From Oerskovia enterophila (GTDB lineage: Bacteria > Actinomycetota > Actinomycetes > Actinomycetales > Cellulomonadaceae), in contig NZ_MAQA01000026.1 of NCBI RefSeq assembly GCF_001692445.1, forward strand, positions 1 to 62,708: a stretch of 62,708 nt of DNA. Direction: 5' to 3'. The translations under genes were made by a program, and so were the position numbers. The stretch's first letter is position 1. Each line of letters starts with the position of its first letter. Below, piece by piece: positions 47,015-56,964 of this stretch. Under the pieces are notes generated by a model. The model did no database searches. It saw only the letters and a list, made by a program, of their open reading frames with translations, and was not told the DNA's origin.

Positions 47015-48439
47015 TCAGAGGTCGTAGTAGAGCTCGAACTCGTGCGGGTGCGGGCGCAGACGGATCGGGTCCACCTCGTGCTCGCGCTTGTAGGCGATCC
47101 ACGTCTCGATGAGGTCGGGCGTGAAGACATCCCCGACGGTCAGGAAGTCGTGGTCGGCCTCGAGGGCGTCGAGAGCCTCCTCGAGCGACGCGGGCACCTG
47201 CTGGATCGCGGCGTGCTCCTCGGGGGGCAGCTCGTACAGGTCCTTGTCGACCGGCTCCGGCGGCTCGATACGGTTCTTGATGCCGTCGATGCCCGCGAGC
47301 AGCTGCGCCGCGAACGCCAGGTAGGGGTTGGCCGTCGGGTCCGGGACGCGGAACTCGACGCGCTTCGCCTTGGGGTTGTTGCCCGTCACGGGGATACGGA
47401 TGCACGCGGAGCGGTTGCGCGCCGAGTAGACCAGGTTGACGGGGGCCTCGTAGCCGGGCACCAGGCGACGGTAGGAGTTGACCGACGGGTTGGTGAACGC
47501 GAGCAGCGCGGGCGCGTGCTTGAGGAGGCCGCCGATGTACCAGCGAGCGAGGTCGGACAGGCCGCCGTAGCCCTTCTCGTCGTAGAAGAGGGGCTCGCCG
47601 TCCTTCCAGAGCGACTGGTGCGAGTGCATGCCCGAGCCGTTGTCACCGAAGATCGGCTTCGGCATGAAGGTCGCGGACTTGCCGGCCTCCCAGGCGACGT
47701 TCTTGATGACGTACTTGAACTTCATCAGGTCGTCGGCCGCTGCGGTGAGCGTCGAGAAGCGGTAGTTGATCTCCTGCTGGCCGGCGGTGCCCACCTCGTG
47801 GTGCGCGCGCTCGACGTCCAGGCCGACCTGGTCGAGGACTGCGCACATCTCGTCGCGCAGGTCGGCCATCTGGTCGTTGGGGGAGACGGGGAAGTAGCCA
47901 CCCTTGTAGCGGGTCTTGTAGCCGAGGTTGCCACCCTCCTCGACGCGGCCGGTGTTCCAGGCCGCTTCCTTGGAGTCGAGGTGGTAGTACGACTCGTTCT
48001 GGCTCGTCTTGAACCGGACGTCGTCGAAGATGTAGAACTCGGCCTCGGGGGCGAAGAAGGCGGTGTCGGCGATGCCGGTGCTGCGCAGGTACGCCTCGGC
48101 CTTGAAGGCCACGTTGCGCGGGTCGCGGGAGTACGCCTCGTCGGTGAAGGGGTCCACGATCGAGAAGTTCACGATGAGCGTCTTGCGCTTGCGGAACGGG
48201 TCGATGTAGGCGGTCGTGACGTCAGGGATGAGCTTCATGTCCGACTCGTGGATCGCCTGGAAGCCGCGGATCGAGGACCCGTCGAACATCATGCCGTCCG
48301 TGAAGGCGGACTCGGCGAACTGCGAGATCGGGATGTTGAAGTGCTGCATGACGCCCGGCAGGTCGCAGAACCGGACGTCGACGAACTCGACGCCCTCGTT
48401 CCGGGTGAAGGCGATTGCCTCCTCCGCGTTCTTGAACAT
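47015..48439 (-). CDS. glnA: Type I glutamine synthetase, main enzyme
   Basis: 474 residues; ATG 48439 (GTTACGGATG with AAGGAGTTAC upstream). Motifs: [55 protein letters not shown] and [10 protein letters not shown]. The adenylylation site is present: [11 protein letters not shown] with Tyr at about 402. It makes glutamine from glutamate and ammonia and should be shut down by GlnE (18890-22111). The upstream GlnR-like box implies nitrogen-dependent transcription. The order RDD/glnA with lipA beyond follows Rv2219A/Rv2220. Confidence 0.96.
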   Translation of the reverse strand: MFKNAEEAIAFTRNEGVEFVDVRFCDLPGVMQHFNIPISQFAESAFTDGMMFDGSSIRGFQAIHESDMKLIPDVTTAYIDPFRKRKTLIVNFSIVDPFTDEAYSRDPRNVAFKAEAYLRSTGIADTAFFAPEAEFYIFDDVRFKTSQNESYYHLDSKEAAWNTGRVEEGGNLGYKTRYKGGYFPVSPNDQMADLRDEMCAVLDQVGLDVERAHHEVGTAGQQEINYRFSTLTAAADDLMKFKYVIKNVAWEAGKSATFMPKPIFGDNGSGMHSHQSLWKDGEPLFYDEKGYGGLSDLARWYIGGLLKHAPALLAFTNPSVNSYRRLVPGYEAPVNLVYSARNRSACIRIPVTGNNPKAKRVEFRVPDPTANPYLAFAAQLLAGIDGIKNRIEPPEPVDKDLYELPPEEHAAIQQVPASLEEALDALEADHDFLTVGDVFTPDLIETWIAYKREHEVDPIRLRPHPHEFELYYDL

Positions 48440-48506
48440 CCGTAACTCCTTGGTAGTGGGTCCTCTGGCCGTACCTCCAGTGGCGCCTCGAACCTAGGCC
48501 CCGGGA

Positions 48507-48544
48507 GTTTCCCCACCGTGTACCGAATGTTTCGTCCGTGTTAC
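48507..48544 (-). promoter_or_regulatory. GlnR-type operator of glnA
   Basis: On the minus strand it reads GTAAC-n6-GAAAC-n6-TACAC-n6-GAAAC, against the actinobacterial GlnR consensus gTnAc-n6-GaAAc repeated twice. Only one position of the third half-site differs. It ends 68 bases before the glnA ATG and just upstream of TAGGTT (48491-48496), a likely -10. Confidence 0.75.
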
Positions 48545-48654
48545 ACAGCGTCCTGCCGTGTGACATCGGCGCGACGATGCGTGGTGGGGGACCCCGAACC
48601 AGGACAAGCCGGTCAGGCGCCGGAACCTCGCTCGCCGACACGTAGGCTGGGGCC

Positions 48655-49095
48655 GTGGTGTCGCGTGAAGATGTGGGTTCCTGGCTCGAGGGTACGCCGA
48701 CCGGTGGGGAGGACGGCCGAGGCGGCCGCCTCGGCCTGCCGCCCGACGGTCCCGGCTCGATGGCGACGGTCGGGCGCAGGGTCGTCGCACTGTGCATCGA
48801 CTGGCTGCTGAGCATGCTCATCAGCTACCTGGTGTTCGACGCGAACTCGATGGCGACGCTCGGTGTGTTCGCGGTCGAGAACCTGCTCCTGGTGAGCACG
48901 CTCGGCTACACGGTCGGGCACCGGGTCCTGGGCCTGCAGGTGAGGGTCCTGGGCGGCGAGGGGCGCATGGTCGGTCTGTGGCGCGGGTTCGTCCGCACGG
49001 TCCTGCTGTGCCTGGTCGTCCCGGCCGTGGTGTGGGACGGCGACGGGCGCGGCATGCACGACAAGGCCGCGGGCACGGTCATCGTCCGGGCCTGA
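48655..49095 (+). CDS. RDD-family membrane protein
   Basis: 146 residues from GTG 48655, six bases after TAGGCT (48643-48648), so leaderless. After a 40-residue hydrophilic head the RDD motif appears as VGRRVVALCIDWLL, followed by membrane segments near 48-62, 68-85 and 110-125. TLGYTVGHRVLGLQVRV and DGRGMHDKAAGTVIV are family signatures. RDD proteins have been proposed as Na+/H+ or other transporters; the activity here is unknown. Divergent from glnA, matching Rv2219A beside Rv2220. Confidence 0.88.
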   Translation: MVSREDVGSWLEGTPTGGEDGRGGRLGLPPDGPGSMATVGRRVVALCIDWLLSMLISYLVFDANSMATLGVFAVENLLLVSTLGYTVGHRVLGLQVRVLGGEGRMVGLWRGFVRTVLLCLVVPAVVWDGDGRGMHDKAAGTVIVRA

Positions 49096-49170
49096 CCAGG
49101 CCCGTCTCCCGGCCTCCAGGGCGCCACGTGCGCCGCCGGTCCCGGTCCACGGCTCCGTGGCCCGACGCCG

Positions 49171-49821
49171 TCACGACCCCTGGCGTACCCGCTCGCCCTG
49201 GTCCCCGCTCGTCGCGGGCGCACGCCACACGAGCGTGTACCGCCAGTAGAGGCGCCGTCGCAGGCGTGCCCCCGGCAGGATCTCGCGAGCCGCCGCGCGC
49301 AGCTCGGCGTGGCTCGTGGTGACCTCGGCGATCGGTGCCCCGTGCTCCCACTCGCCGCGACGCCGTCGGGCGATCCCGGCTGCGGGGATCGCGGCCGCGC
49401 TGACCGCGTGGTCCGACGCCGTGCGGGGCCGGGTGAGGCCCACGACCGCGAGCGTGCCTCCCGGCGCGACCAGCGCGCGCAACCTCCGCAGCCCCCCGTG
49501 GAGCGGGAGGTGGTGCAGGGTCGCGACCGTCGTGACGAGGTCGAACGGCTCGGCGAGGCCGGGCAGCGGGGCGAGGACGTCGCCCGCGACGTAGTCGAGC
49601 CCGGTCGCCTGGGGCGGACCGCCCGACGCTGCGCGCGCACGCTCGACCTGGTCCTGGTCGAGGTCGAGGCCCAGGACACGTCCCGCACCGGCCGCCTTCA
49701 GGCGACGGGTCAGGAGCCCCTCACCGCACCCGACGTCCAGGGCCGTGCGCGTCCCGGGGCCGACGAGCCGCGTGAGGTCGGGGTGGTAGTGGGTGCTGTG
49801 GTTCCAGTACGGGTCGCTCAC
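49171..49821 (-). CDS. Class I SAM-dependent methyltransferase
   Basis: 216 residues from GTG 49821, which has CCGGAGGAGC upstream. SAM-binding motif I is TALDVGCGEGLLTRR near residues 27-41, then VLGLDLDQDQVERAR (motif II with acidic end), and FDLVTTVATLHHLPL. The C-terminal part (SAAAIPAAGIARRRRG and LRRRLYWRYTLVW) suggests a small-molecule or lipid-type substrate. Target unknown. A hairpin at 49875-49900 separates it from the DUF4191 gene. Confidence 0.85.
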   Translation of the reverse strand: MSDPYWNHSTHYHPDLTRLVGPGTRTALDVGCGEGLLTRRLKAAGAGRVLGLDLDQDQVERARAASGGPPQATGLDYVAGDVLAPLPGLAEPFDLVTTVATLHHLPLHGGLRRLRALVAPGGTLAVVGLTRPRTASDHAVSAAAIPAAGIARRRRGEWEHGAPIAEVTTSHAELRAAAREILPGARLRRRLYWRYTLVWRAPATSGDQGERVRQGS

Positions 49822-49874
49822 GGTGCTCCTCCGGCGTCGTCGGCGCAGGGTGTCGGTGATGGTCCGGGAACGCG

Positions 49875-49900
49875 GACAGCCCGCCGACAGACGGGCTGTC
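49875..49900 (-). terminator. Hairpin after the DUF4191 gene
   Basis: GACAGCCCG (49875-49883) pairs perfectly with CGGGCTGTC (49892-49900) around an 8-base loop, 32 bases past the DUF4191 stop. Confidence 0.6.
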
Positions 49901-49931
49901 GACGGGCTGCCGGTATGCGGTGCGCGCAGGT

Positions 49932-50663
49932 TCAGCGCCCGCGCATGCCCTTGCGGTCGGGGCGAGCGCGCGTGGGGTCGATCCCCTTGGGGATGGGGAG
50001 CTTGGCGCCACCCAGCGCGCGCAGGCGCTTGCTGACCTCCGCGACCTCCGGCTTGGTGAGCGTCGGGCGCAGCTTCTGGACCTGGCGCGCGAGCTTCTTG
50101 AGCGGCACCTGGTCCTCGCCGTTGCCGCACTGGATCGTGGTGACCGGGACGTTCGGCAGCACGCGCGTGATGCGACGCTTCTCGGCGTCGAGCAGCTTGC
50201 TCACACGGTGCGAGGGGCCCTCGCCGACGAGGACCACGCCGGCGCGGCCGATGCCACGGAAGACGAGGTCCTGCTGGGGGTTCAGGGCGACGGGCTCGTC
50301 GTCGAACGTCCAGCCGCGGCGGATCGTGCCGAGCGCGGCGCGGGCCGCGCCGGGCTGGCCGTCGATGCGGCTGTAGGCAGCCGTCTCGGCGCGGCGGGTC
50401 AGGACGAACAGCGAGCCGAGGAACGCGAACGGCAGACCCACGATGAGCGTGTAGACCCAGGGGCCCCACGCCAGCCCGATCCCGATCGCGACGGCGAGGA
50501 TGCCGACGAACACGGCGAGCATGATCCACGTGACCGCCGGGTCCTCGGTGCGCGTCATCTTGTACGCGTCCCAGACCTGGTGATACCAGCGCTGCTTCTT
50601 CTGCTTCTTCGGCTTGGTGCCGTCGACCCCGGTCGAGGGGTCGGTGCTCTTGTTGCGGGCCAT
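49932..50663 (-). CDS. DUF4191 membrane protein
   Basis: 243 residues; ATG 50663, with TAGACT (50672-50677) eight bases upstream. A Lys-rich head (KPKKQKKQRWYHQVW) precedes two membrane segments (about 43-65 and 70-88). The cytoplasmic tail has RIDGQPGAARAALGTIRRGW and KLLDAEKRRITRVLPNVPV. This matches the actinobacterial family next to lipA (Rv2219). Role unknown. The order lipA, DUF4191, RDD, glnA is conserved. Confidence 0.9.
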   Translation of the reverse strand: MARNKSTDPSTGVDGTKPKKQKKQRWYHQVWDAYKMTRTEDPAVTWIMLAVFVGILAVAIGIGLAWGPWVYTLIVGLPFAFLGSLFVLTRRAETAAYSRIDGQPGAARAALGTIRRGWTFDDEPVALNPQQDLVFRGIGRAGVVLVGEGPSHRVSKLLDAEKRRITRVLPNVPVTTIQCGNGEDQVPLKKLARQVQKLRPTLTKPEVAEVSKRLRALGGAKLPIPKGIDPTRARPDRKGMRGR

Positions 50664-50817
50664 GGTGCCTCAGTCTAGTGGTGGCGGAGAGTGCTCCGGT
50701 GAAGGGGCGAGGACGGCGGCGAGCCGGACCCCGCCCCACGATTCTCTCGCACGACGGCGGGAGGACGGGAGCGGGGACCGGCCCGGCGACGAGCGGTGTC
50801 GAACGTTCCTGCGGGGA

Positions 50818-51819
50818 TCAGCGGGCCAGCAGGCTCGCTGCCTCCTGACGGGAGGTGCGCGGCTCGGCCAGGTGGGCGAGCGCGGCGGGGATCTCCATGC
50901 CGCGACGCTTCATCGCCTGGCCCCACAACCGGCCCGCGCGGTACGACGACCGCACGAGCGGACCGGACATGACGCCGAGGAAGCCGATGCGCTCGGCCTC
51001 GTCGGAGAGCTCGACGAACTCCTCGGGCTTGACCCAGCGTGCGACCGGGTGGTGGCGCAGCGACGGGCGCAGGTACTGCGTGATGGTGATGAGGTCGCAG
51101 CCCGCGTCGTGGAGGTCCTGCAGGGCCTCCTTGGCCTCGTCGATCGTCTCGCCCATGCCGAGGATGATGTTCGACTTGGTCACGAGGCCGGCCTCGCGGG
51201 CCCGCGTGATGACGGACAGCGAGCGGTCGTACCGGAAGCCCGGGCGGATCTCCTTGAAGATGCGCGGCACGGTCTCCACGTTGTGCGCGAGCACCTCGGG
51301 GCGGGACTCGTTGACCGCGTCGAGCAGCTCGGGGATCGCGTTGAAGTCCGGGATGAGCAGCTCGACGCCCGTGCCGGGGTTGAGCGCGTGGATCTGGCGG
51401 ACGGTCTCCGCGTAGAGCCACGCGCCGCCGTCGGCCAGGTCGTCGCGGGCCACGCCCGTGATGGTCGAGTAGCGCAGACCCATGGCCTGGACCGACTCGG
51501 CGACGCGGCGCGGCTCGTCCGCGTCGAAGTCGGCGGGCTTGCCCGTGTCGATCTGGCAGAAGTCGCAGCGACGCGTGCACTGGTCACCGCCGATGAGGAA
51601 CGTGGCCTCGCGGTCCTCCCAGCACTCGAAGATGTTGGGGCAGCCCGCCTCCTCGCAGACCGTGTGCAGGCCCTCCTTGCGCACGAGGCCCTTGAGCTCG
51701 GTGTACTCGGGTCCCATGGTCGCCCGGGTCTTGATCCACTCGGGCTTCTTCTCGATGGGTGTCGCAGCGTTGCGGGCCTCGACCCGCAGCATGCGCCGCC
51801 CTTCAGGTGCGATCGTCAC
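50818..51819 (-). CDS. lipA: Lipoyl synthase (radical SAM)
   Basis: 333 residues from GTG 51819, preceded by GGGAGAGACC. The auxiliary cluster motif is [13 protein letters not shown] (three Cys near 55-66) and the radical SAM cluster is [10 protein letters not shown] (near 81-88). [15 protein letters not shown] and [14 protein letters not shown] follow, and the C-terminal RSSYRAG supplies the serine ligand. It inserts two sulfurs into octanoyl groups on E2 and GcvH proteins. It acts after LipB, encoded 1.5 kb upstream on the same strand, with an MFS gene between. Confidence 0.96.
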   Translation of the reverse strand: MTIAPEGRRMLRVEARNAATPIEKKPEWIKTRATMGPEYTELKGLVRKEGLHTVCEEAGCPNIFECWEDREATFLIGGDQCTRRCDFCQIDTGKPADFDADEPRRVAESVQAMGLRYSTITGVARDDLADGGAWLYAETVRQIHALNPGTGVELLIPDFNAIPELLDAVNESRPEVLAHNVETVPRIFKEIRPGFRYDRSLSVITRAREAGLVTKSNIILGMGETIDEAKEALQDLHDAGCDLITITQYLRPSLRHHPVARWVKPEEFVELSDEAERIGFLGVMSGPLVRSSYRAGRLWGQAMKRRGMEIPAALAHLAEPRTSRQEAASLLAR

Positions 51820-51883
51820 GCGGTCTCTCCCAGTCCGTGGTGGGCGGTGGCCCCCTGGAGTCGTGCCCGGTATCGGGTGAAAG

Positions 51884-53251
51884 TCAGCGTACGCCAGGAG
51901 CCGCGGAGGGTGCCGGAGCGTCCACCGGTGCCGGACGTGACCTGAGCGACAGTCCTGTGACCACGAGCAGCGCGGCGGCGATCGCGGGCAGCGCGAACGC
52001 GGCCGCGGTCCCGACCCCCTCGGCGACCTGGCCGCCGACGCTCGCGCCGACGGCCACACCGACGACGTTCGCGCTCGCGAGCATCGTCATGGCGGCCCCG
52101 CTGCGGCTCGTGGGGCTCAGGTCTCCGCCGACCGTGAAGATCGTGACCATGACGGGGCCCACGAACAGGCCGAGGAGCGCGAGCGCGCCGATGAGGGTGC
52201 CGAGGGACCCGCTGCCGCCTGCGACGAACGTCAGGACGGCCGCGACCGTCAGGCCCGACGCGAAGGCCACCCAGCGCGAGCGTGCACCGAAGCGGGCCGG
52301 AAGCGCCACGACGGCCAGGGCCGTGATCGCCGAACCGAAGCCCAGCACGGCGTAGACGAGGCCCGCCTGCGACTCGGACCCCGCGTCGCGCATGAACGAC
52401 GTGACGGCCGTCTGGGTGCTGCCGAAGAGCATGCCCATGGCGAGCATGCCGAGCACGGGCACCAGGACCCGGCGCAGGAGCCCTGCGAACGAGCCGTGGG
52501 CGTCCTGCCCGGCGGCGGCCGAGGCCTCCGGGGACGGCTTGGGGGCGCCGGGGGTCGCGGTGGGGTGCAGCGCGAACGCCAGGCCGAACACCGCGCACAC
52601 GCCCGCGGCGAAGAGCATCGCCGCCTGGGGCGACCAGACGCTCGCGAGGATGCCCACGAGCGCCGGGCCGAGCACGAACCCGATCTCGTCGGCCGTGGAC
52701 TCGTATCCCATCGCGGCGAGCAGGGTCCGGGGGCGGTGCTGGGTCATGGCGATCCAGCGCACGCGCGCGAGCGGTCCGACCTGCGGGGCGAACGCTCCCA
52801 CGAGCGCGGCGGTTCCGAGGATGACGGCCGAGGAGGCCCCGGCGCTCGCGGCCTGGACGAGCCCCAGGACGGCCAGGACGTTGAGGGGCACGACGACGAG
52901 CAGCACCGTGCGCTGCCCGATGCGGTCCGCGAGGGTCCCCTGGGTGGGGCCACCGAGCGCCGTCCCGACGGCGGCGGCCGCGCTCGCGAGCCCGCCGAGC
53001 GCGAGCGACCCCGTGGTCGTGCTGACCAGCAGCAGCGTGCCGATCGTGATCATCGAGAACGGGAGCCGCGCCAGGAAGGCGATGGGGAGGAAGGCCTTGC
53101 CGGCCAGGCGAGGCAGCTCGCCGTACGTGGCGAGGGTCCCGCGCCGGGGCTCGACGTCGTCAGGAGCCGGAGCAGGGGAGCCGAGGGTGCCGGTCGCGGC
53201 AGGCTCGACGTCGCGCCGAGCGGGCGCGAGGGGGCTGGGAGTGCGGGTCAT
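51884..53251 (-). CDS. MFS transporter
   Basis: 455 residues; ATG 53251 follows AAGGACCC. About 12 membrane segments are visible, with a central cytoplasmic loop near residues 230-250 ([20 protein letters not shown]). The loop-2 motif appears as [17 protein letters not shown]. The family exports drugs or metabolites; the substrate is unknown. It separates lipA from lipB, which are neighbours in most actinobacteria, so it is an insertion. Confidence 0.85.
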   Translation of the reverse strand: MTRTPSPLAPARRDVEPAATGTLGSPAPAPDDVEPRRGTLATYGELPRLAGKAFLPIAFLARLPFSMITIGTLLLVSTTTGSLALGGLASAAAAVGTALGGPTQGTLADRIGQRTVLLVVVPLNVLAVLGLVQAASAGASSAVILGTAALVGAFAPQVGPLARVRWIAMTQHRPRTLLAAMGYESTADEIGFVLGPALVGILASVWSPQAAMLFAAGVCAVFGLAFALHPTATPGAPKPSPEASAAAGQDAHGSFAGLLRRVLVPVLGMLAMGMLFGSTQTAVTSFMRDAGSESQAGLVYAVLGFGSAITALAVVALPARFGARSRWVAFASGLTVAAVLTFVAGGSGSLGTLIGALALLGLFVGPVMVTIFTVGGDLSPTSRSGAAMTMLASANVVGVAVGASVGGQVAEGVGTAAAFALPAIAAALLVVTGLSLRSRPAPVDAPAPSAAPGVR

Positions 53252-53351
53252 GAGGGTCCTTCAGGGGTCAACCGATCCGCGCACCGACCCACCCGTACTC
53301 CGGTTGCGCAAGGATTCCCTTGAGGTGAGGCCCATTCTAGCGGCGAACGCC

Positions 53352-54014
53352 TCAGAAGGGGAGAGGAGCCGCCTCGTGCTCCGCGAGCAGCGGCGCCAGG
53401 TGCGTGCGCAGTGCCGCGACGAGCAGCGGGGAGACCTCGTCGAGCGTGACCTGGCGGCCGGTCTCGAGCGAGAGCGAGGTGACGTCGGCGTCGGCGATGC
53501 CGCACGGCACGATCCGGGAGAACTCTCCGAGGTCCGGGCAGCAGTTGAGCGCGAGCCCGTGCATGGTCACGCCGCGTGCGACGCGTACCCCGATCGCGCA
53601 CACCTTGCGCTCTCGCCGGGTCGGGGTCGCGGCGAGCCACACGCCGCTGCGCCCCTCGACCCGGAAGGTCTCGACGCCCAGGCTCGTGCACACGTCCATG
53701 ACCGCGCCCTCGAGGGCGCGCACGTAGGCGACCACGTCGACGGGCTCGGCGAGACGGACGATCGGGTAGGCCACGAGCTGGCCCGGACCGTGCCAGGTGA
53801 TCTTCCCGCCGCGGTCGACGTCGACCACGGGCGTGCCGTCGTCGGGCCGCTCCGCCCTGTTGGTGCGCCGGCCCGCGGTGTAGACGCTCGGGTGCTCCAC
53901 GAGGATCACGGTGTCCGGCGCGATGCCGTCCACGACCTCCTGGTGGACCTGGCGCTGCAGGTCCCAGGCGTCCTGATAGTCGGTCAGACCGGGCCCCTCG
54001 GTGCGGAAGTGCAT
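53352..54014 (-). CDS. lipB: Octanoyl-ACP:protein N-octanoyltransferase
   Basis: 220 residues; ATG 54014 six bases after TAGCCT. Motifs: [34 protein letters not shown] (HGPGQ), [21 protein letters not shown] and FSRIVPCGI, whose Cys is the acyl acceptor and whose Lys is in the KVCAIG strand. It moves octanoate from ACP to lipoyl domains, for example those of the E2 at the right end of the window. Confidence 0.95.
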   Translation of the reverse strand: MHFRTEGPGLTDYQDAWDLQRQVHQEVVDGIAPDTVILVEHPSVYTAGRRTNRAERPDDGTPVVDVDRGGKITWHGPGQLVAYPIVRLAEPVDVVAYVRALEGAVMDVCTSLGVETFRVEGRSGVWLAATPTRRERKVCAIGVRVARGVTMHGLALNCCPDLGEFSRIVPCGIADADVTSLSLETGRQVTLDEVSPLLVAALRTHLAPLLAEHEAAPLPF

Positions 54015-54020
54015 GCGGTC

Positions 54021-54026
54021 AGGCTA
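54021..54026 (-). promoter_or_regulatory. -10 of lipB, overlapping the marR stop codon
   Basis: On the minus strand TAGCCT starts with the TAG stop codon of the MarR gene and lies six bases before the lipB ATG. lipB can thus be transcribed independently of the MarR gene as a leaderless message. Confidence 0.55.
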
Positions 54027-54476
54027 GTCCTCGCCCGGGCGCGGGTGGGCCTCGACCATGGTGATGAGGATCTCACGCAGCGTGGCGATCTGGTCGTCGC
54101 TCAGGCCGCGGGTGCTGAGCTCCTCGGCAGGCCGGGGGCTCGCGGCCGCGAGCGCGGCCTGCCGTCCCGGCGGGGTGATGGCCACGGCCCGTCGTCGGCG
54201 GTCGGACGGGTCGTCCTCGCGCGTGATGTACCCGGACCGCTCGAGGCGTGCCAGGACGCGGCTCATGGTCTGCTCGGTGATGTGCGACTCGGCCGCGAGC
54301 TGACGCTGGGTCCGTGGGCCGGCGAGGAGGTGCAGCAGGACGGGCATCGAGGCGTGGTTGAGGTCCCAGCCGTCGAGGTGATGGTTCCACTCACGCTCGA
54401 TCCGCCGGGTCACCGCCGACAGGAGCCGGCCGGTCGGCCAGTCCTTCGGTTCCCTGCTCACGGGGTTGGCGTCCAC
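54024..54476 (-). CDS. MarR-family regulator
   Basis: 150 residues from GTG 54476. Winged-helix DNA-binding region (about 40-105): LLAGPRTQRQLAAESHITEQ, MSRVLARLERSGYITREDDP and SDRRRRAVAITPPG, typical MarR recognition helix and wing. Dimerising helices flank it. It is divergent from the MMPL exporter gene; an 18-bp palindrome between them is its likely operator. A ligand that induces export is probable but unknown. Confidence 0.92.
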   Translation of the reverse strand: MDANPVSREPKDWPTGRLLSAVTRRIEREWNHHLDGWDLNHASMPVLLHLLAGPRTQRQLAAESHITEQTMSRVLARLERSGYITREDDPSDRRRRAVAITPPGRQAALAAASPRPAEELSTRGLSDDQIATLREILITMVEAHPRPGED

Positions 54477-54504
54477 TTGCTTCTGAGACCTCCGTCGTCA
54501 ATAG

Positions 54505-54522
54505 TACTCAGCATGCTGAGTA
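54505..54522. promoter_or_regulatory. MarR operator containing the MMPL start codon
   Basis: TACTCAGCATGCTGAGTA is a perfect 18-bp palindrome. The ATG of the exporter (54513) is at its centre. TTGCTT (54477-54482) and AATAGT (54500-54505), 17 bases apart, make a promoter that the palindrome overlaps. On the opposite strand TACTAT may serve marR, so one bound dimer could block both. Confidence 0.65.
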
Positions 54523-56810
54523 ATCGCTGGAGTGGTGTGCTCCGAGGCCTGGTCATTGTCGCAGTACTCGGTGTCTGGCTGGCCATCGGCGCGATCGGGG
54601 GGCAGGCGCAGGGCAAGCTCAGCACGGTCCAGACCAACGACTCCGCGGCCTTCCTGCCCTCGAGCGCCGAGTCGACCCGAGCCGCCGAGAAGGCGCAGGC
54701 GTTCGTGTCCGACGAGAGCCTGCCCGCGCTCGTCGTCGCGGTGCCGACCGCCGGGGGAGCGGTCACGCCCGAGCAGCTCCAGCTCCTCCAGGACGTCGCT
54801 GCGGACCTGCCCGGCCTGCCCCTGCCCGGCGCCGGACCCGACGACCCCCAGACCGTCGGGGACGCGCTCACGGGGGAACCCGTCGTCGTGCCCTCGCAGG
54901 ACGGGGAGGCGGCCATGATCGTCGCCTCGCTCGACGCGTCGCAGGCCTCGAACCTCATGGCCGACGACGAGCGCGTCAACAACGTCGTGGTGGCCGAGGT
55001 GCGCGCCGAGCTCGAGACCGCCCTCGCCGACTCGGGCCTGCAGGCCTGGGTCACCGGGCCCGCCGGGTTCGTCGCCGACCTGGTCAACGCGTTCGGCGGG
55101 ATCGACACGGTCCTCCTGCTCGTCGCGCTCGGTGCCGTGCTCATCATCCTCGCGATCGTCTACCGCTCGCCGATCCTGCCCTTCATCGTGATCCTCACCG
55201 CGGTCTTCGCGCTGTGCCTCGCCGGCCTGGTCGTCTACCTCCTGGCCGACGCCGGCGTCCTGACGCTCAACGGCCAGGCGCAGGGCATCCTGTCGATCCT
55301 CGTCGTCGGCGCCGCGGTCGACTACTCGCTGCTCGTCGTGGCCCGCTACCGCGAGGAGCTGCGCATCGTGCAGAGTCCGTACACCGCGGTCCGCCGGGCC
55401 CTGCGCGCCTCGATCGAACCCGTCGCGGCCTCGGCCGGGACCGTCATCGCGGGCTTGCTGTGCCTGCTGCTGTCCGACCTCGGGTCCAACCGGAGCCTCG
55501 GCCCCGTCGGGGCGATCGGCATCGCGGCAGCCTTCCTGGCCGCACTGACGCTCCTGCCTGCGATGCTCGTGCTCGGTGGCAGGCGTTCGCGCGGGATCTT
55601 CTGGCCGCAGAAGCCCACCTACGACCCCGCCGCAGCGGACGAGGGCGCGACCCCCGCGCCCGTGGCCGCGGACCCGAGCACGCAGGTCGCCGGCGAGGGC
55701 GCGCGCGACCTCGCGCTCGCCGCGAGCCACGACGTCGAGGTGCACGTCGCGGGGCACGGGATCTGGTCCCGCGTCGCGAGCTTCGTGGGGCGCCGCGACC
55801 GGGCGGTGTGGATCGTCACGGCACTCGTGCTCGCGGGGTGCGCGGCGTTCGTCCCCACGTTCCAGGCCGAGGGCACGAGCGACTCCGACGTCTTCCTCAC
55901 CCAGGTCGACTCGGTCGACGGGGAGCAGGCGCTCGAGGAGCACTTCGGGGGAGTGGGCGTCCAGCCCGCGATCGTGATCGCCCCCCAGGAGGACCTCGAC
56001 GCCGTGCTGCAGGCCGCGACCGCGACGGACGGCGTCGCGTCGGCCGCCGCGGTGACCGAGGCCGGCACGGGCGGGGCGCCGGGAGCCCCCGCGCAGGGCC
56101 CGCCCCTCGTGGTCGACGGTGACGTCCGCGTCGACGTCGTGACCGAGGACCCGAGCGACACCAACGCCGCGACCCAGACCGTCGCCGCGCTGCGCGACGC
56201 GGTGCACGAGGTCTCGCCCGAGGCTCTCGTGGGCGGGGCGAGCGCCGAGCGGCTCGACACCCAGATCGCGGGCGACCACGACCTGCGGGTCATCGTCCCG
56301 GTCGTGCTCGTCGTGATCCTCCTGATCCTGATGCTGCTCCTGCGCTCGATCCTCGCGCCCGTCCTGCTCATGGCGGCCAACGTGCTCTCGTTCGGAGCGG
56401 CCCTGGGCGTCGCGGCCCTGGTGTTCAACCACGTGCTCGACTTCCCCGGCGCCGACCCCACCGTCCCGCTCTACGCGTTCTGCTTCCTCGTCGCGCTGGG
56501 CGTCGACTACTCGATCTTCCTCATGACGAGAGTCCGGGAGGAGTCCGGGATCATCGGCACGCGCCGCGGAACTCTGCGGGCGCTCGCCGTCACGGGCTCG
56601 GTCATCACGTCGGCGGGCGTCGTCCTGGCCGCGACCTTCGCTGCGCTCGGGGTGATCCCGCTGCTCTTCCTGGCCCAGCTCGCGTTCATCGTCGCGTTCG
56701 GTGTCCTGGTGGACACCCTGATCGTCAGGAGCCTGCTCGTCCCGGCCCTCGTGCACGACGTCGGACGCGTCGTGTGGTGGCCGGGCTCGCTCCGCCGCGC
56801 CGCGCCCTGA
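54513..56810 (+). CDS. MMPL/RND-type membrane exporter
   Basis: 765 residues; ATG 54513, seven bases after AATAGT. Two homologous halves. Each has one leading membrane helix (about 7-27 and 425-445), an extracytoplasmic domain, then five helices. The signature blocks are IVVGAAVDYSLLVVARYREE (near 270-285) and LVALGVDYSIFLMTRVREES (near 658-676), each with the Asp-Tyr pair used in proton coupling. Such proteins export lipids or drugs. It is controlled by the divergent MarR gene. Confidence 0.92.
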   Translation: MLSNRWSGVLRGLVIVAVLGVWLAIGAIGGQAQGKLSTVQTNDSAAFLPSSAESTRAAEKAQAFVSDESLPALVVAVPTAGGAVTPEQLQLLQDVAADLPGLPLPGAGPDDPQTVGDALTGEPVVVPSQDGEAAMIVASLDASQASNLMADDERVNNVVVAEVRAELETALADSGLQAWVTGPAGFVADLVNAFGGIDTVLLLVALGAVLIILAIVYRSPILPFIVILTAVFALCLAGLVVYLLADAGVLTLNGQAQGILSILVVGAAVDYSLLVVARYREELRIVQSPYTAVRRALRASIEPVAASAGTVIAGLLCLLLSDLGSNRSLGPVGAIGIAAAFLAALTLLPAMLVLGGRRSRGIFWPQKPTYDPAAADEGATPAPVAADPSTQVAGEGARDLALAASHDVEVHVAGHGIWSRVASFVGRRDRAVWIVTALVLAGCAAFVPTFQAEGTSDSDVFLTQVDSVDGEQALEEHFGGVGVQPAIVIAPQEDLDAVLQAATATDGVASAAAVTEAGTGGAPGAPAQGPPLVVDGDVRVDVVTEDPSDTNAATQTVAALRDAVHEVSPEALVGGASAERLDTQIAGDHDLRVIVPVVLVVILLILMLLLRSILAPVLLMAANVLSFGAALGVAALVFNHVLDFPGADPTVPLYAFCFLVALGVDYSIFLMTRVREESGIIGTRRGTLRALAVTGSVITSAGVVLAATFAALGVIPLLFLAQLAFIVAFGVLVDTLIVRSLLVPALVHDVGRVVWWPGSLRRAAP

Positions 56811-56827
56811 GCCGCGGGCCCGGACGG

Positions 56828-56847
56828 GCCGCCTCGCGTCAGGCGGC
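56828..56847. terminator. Hairpin between MMPL and HNH genes
   Basis: GCCGCCT (56828-56834) pairs with AGGCGGC (56841-56847); the stem extends by a few bases with one mismatch. It lies 17 bases past the MMPL stop in the convergent gap. Confidence 0.55.
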
Positions 56848-56964
56848 TCGCCCGGGACCCGCTCGGGGGACGTGGGCGGTGCCTGGGGCGTCGAGCGGGA
56901 CGTCGACCGGGCGCCCGGCGGCGGCGCGCCCAGAGGAGCGCGACGGGCCGCGCGATCCGAGGGC

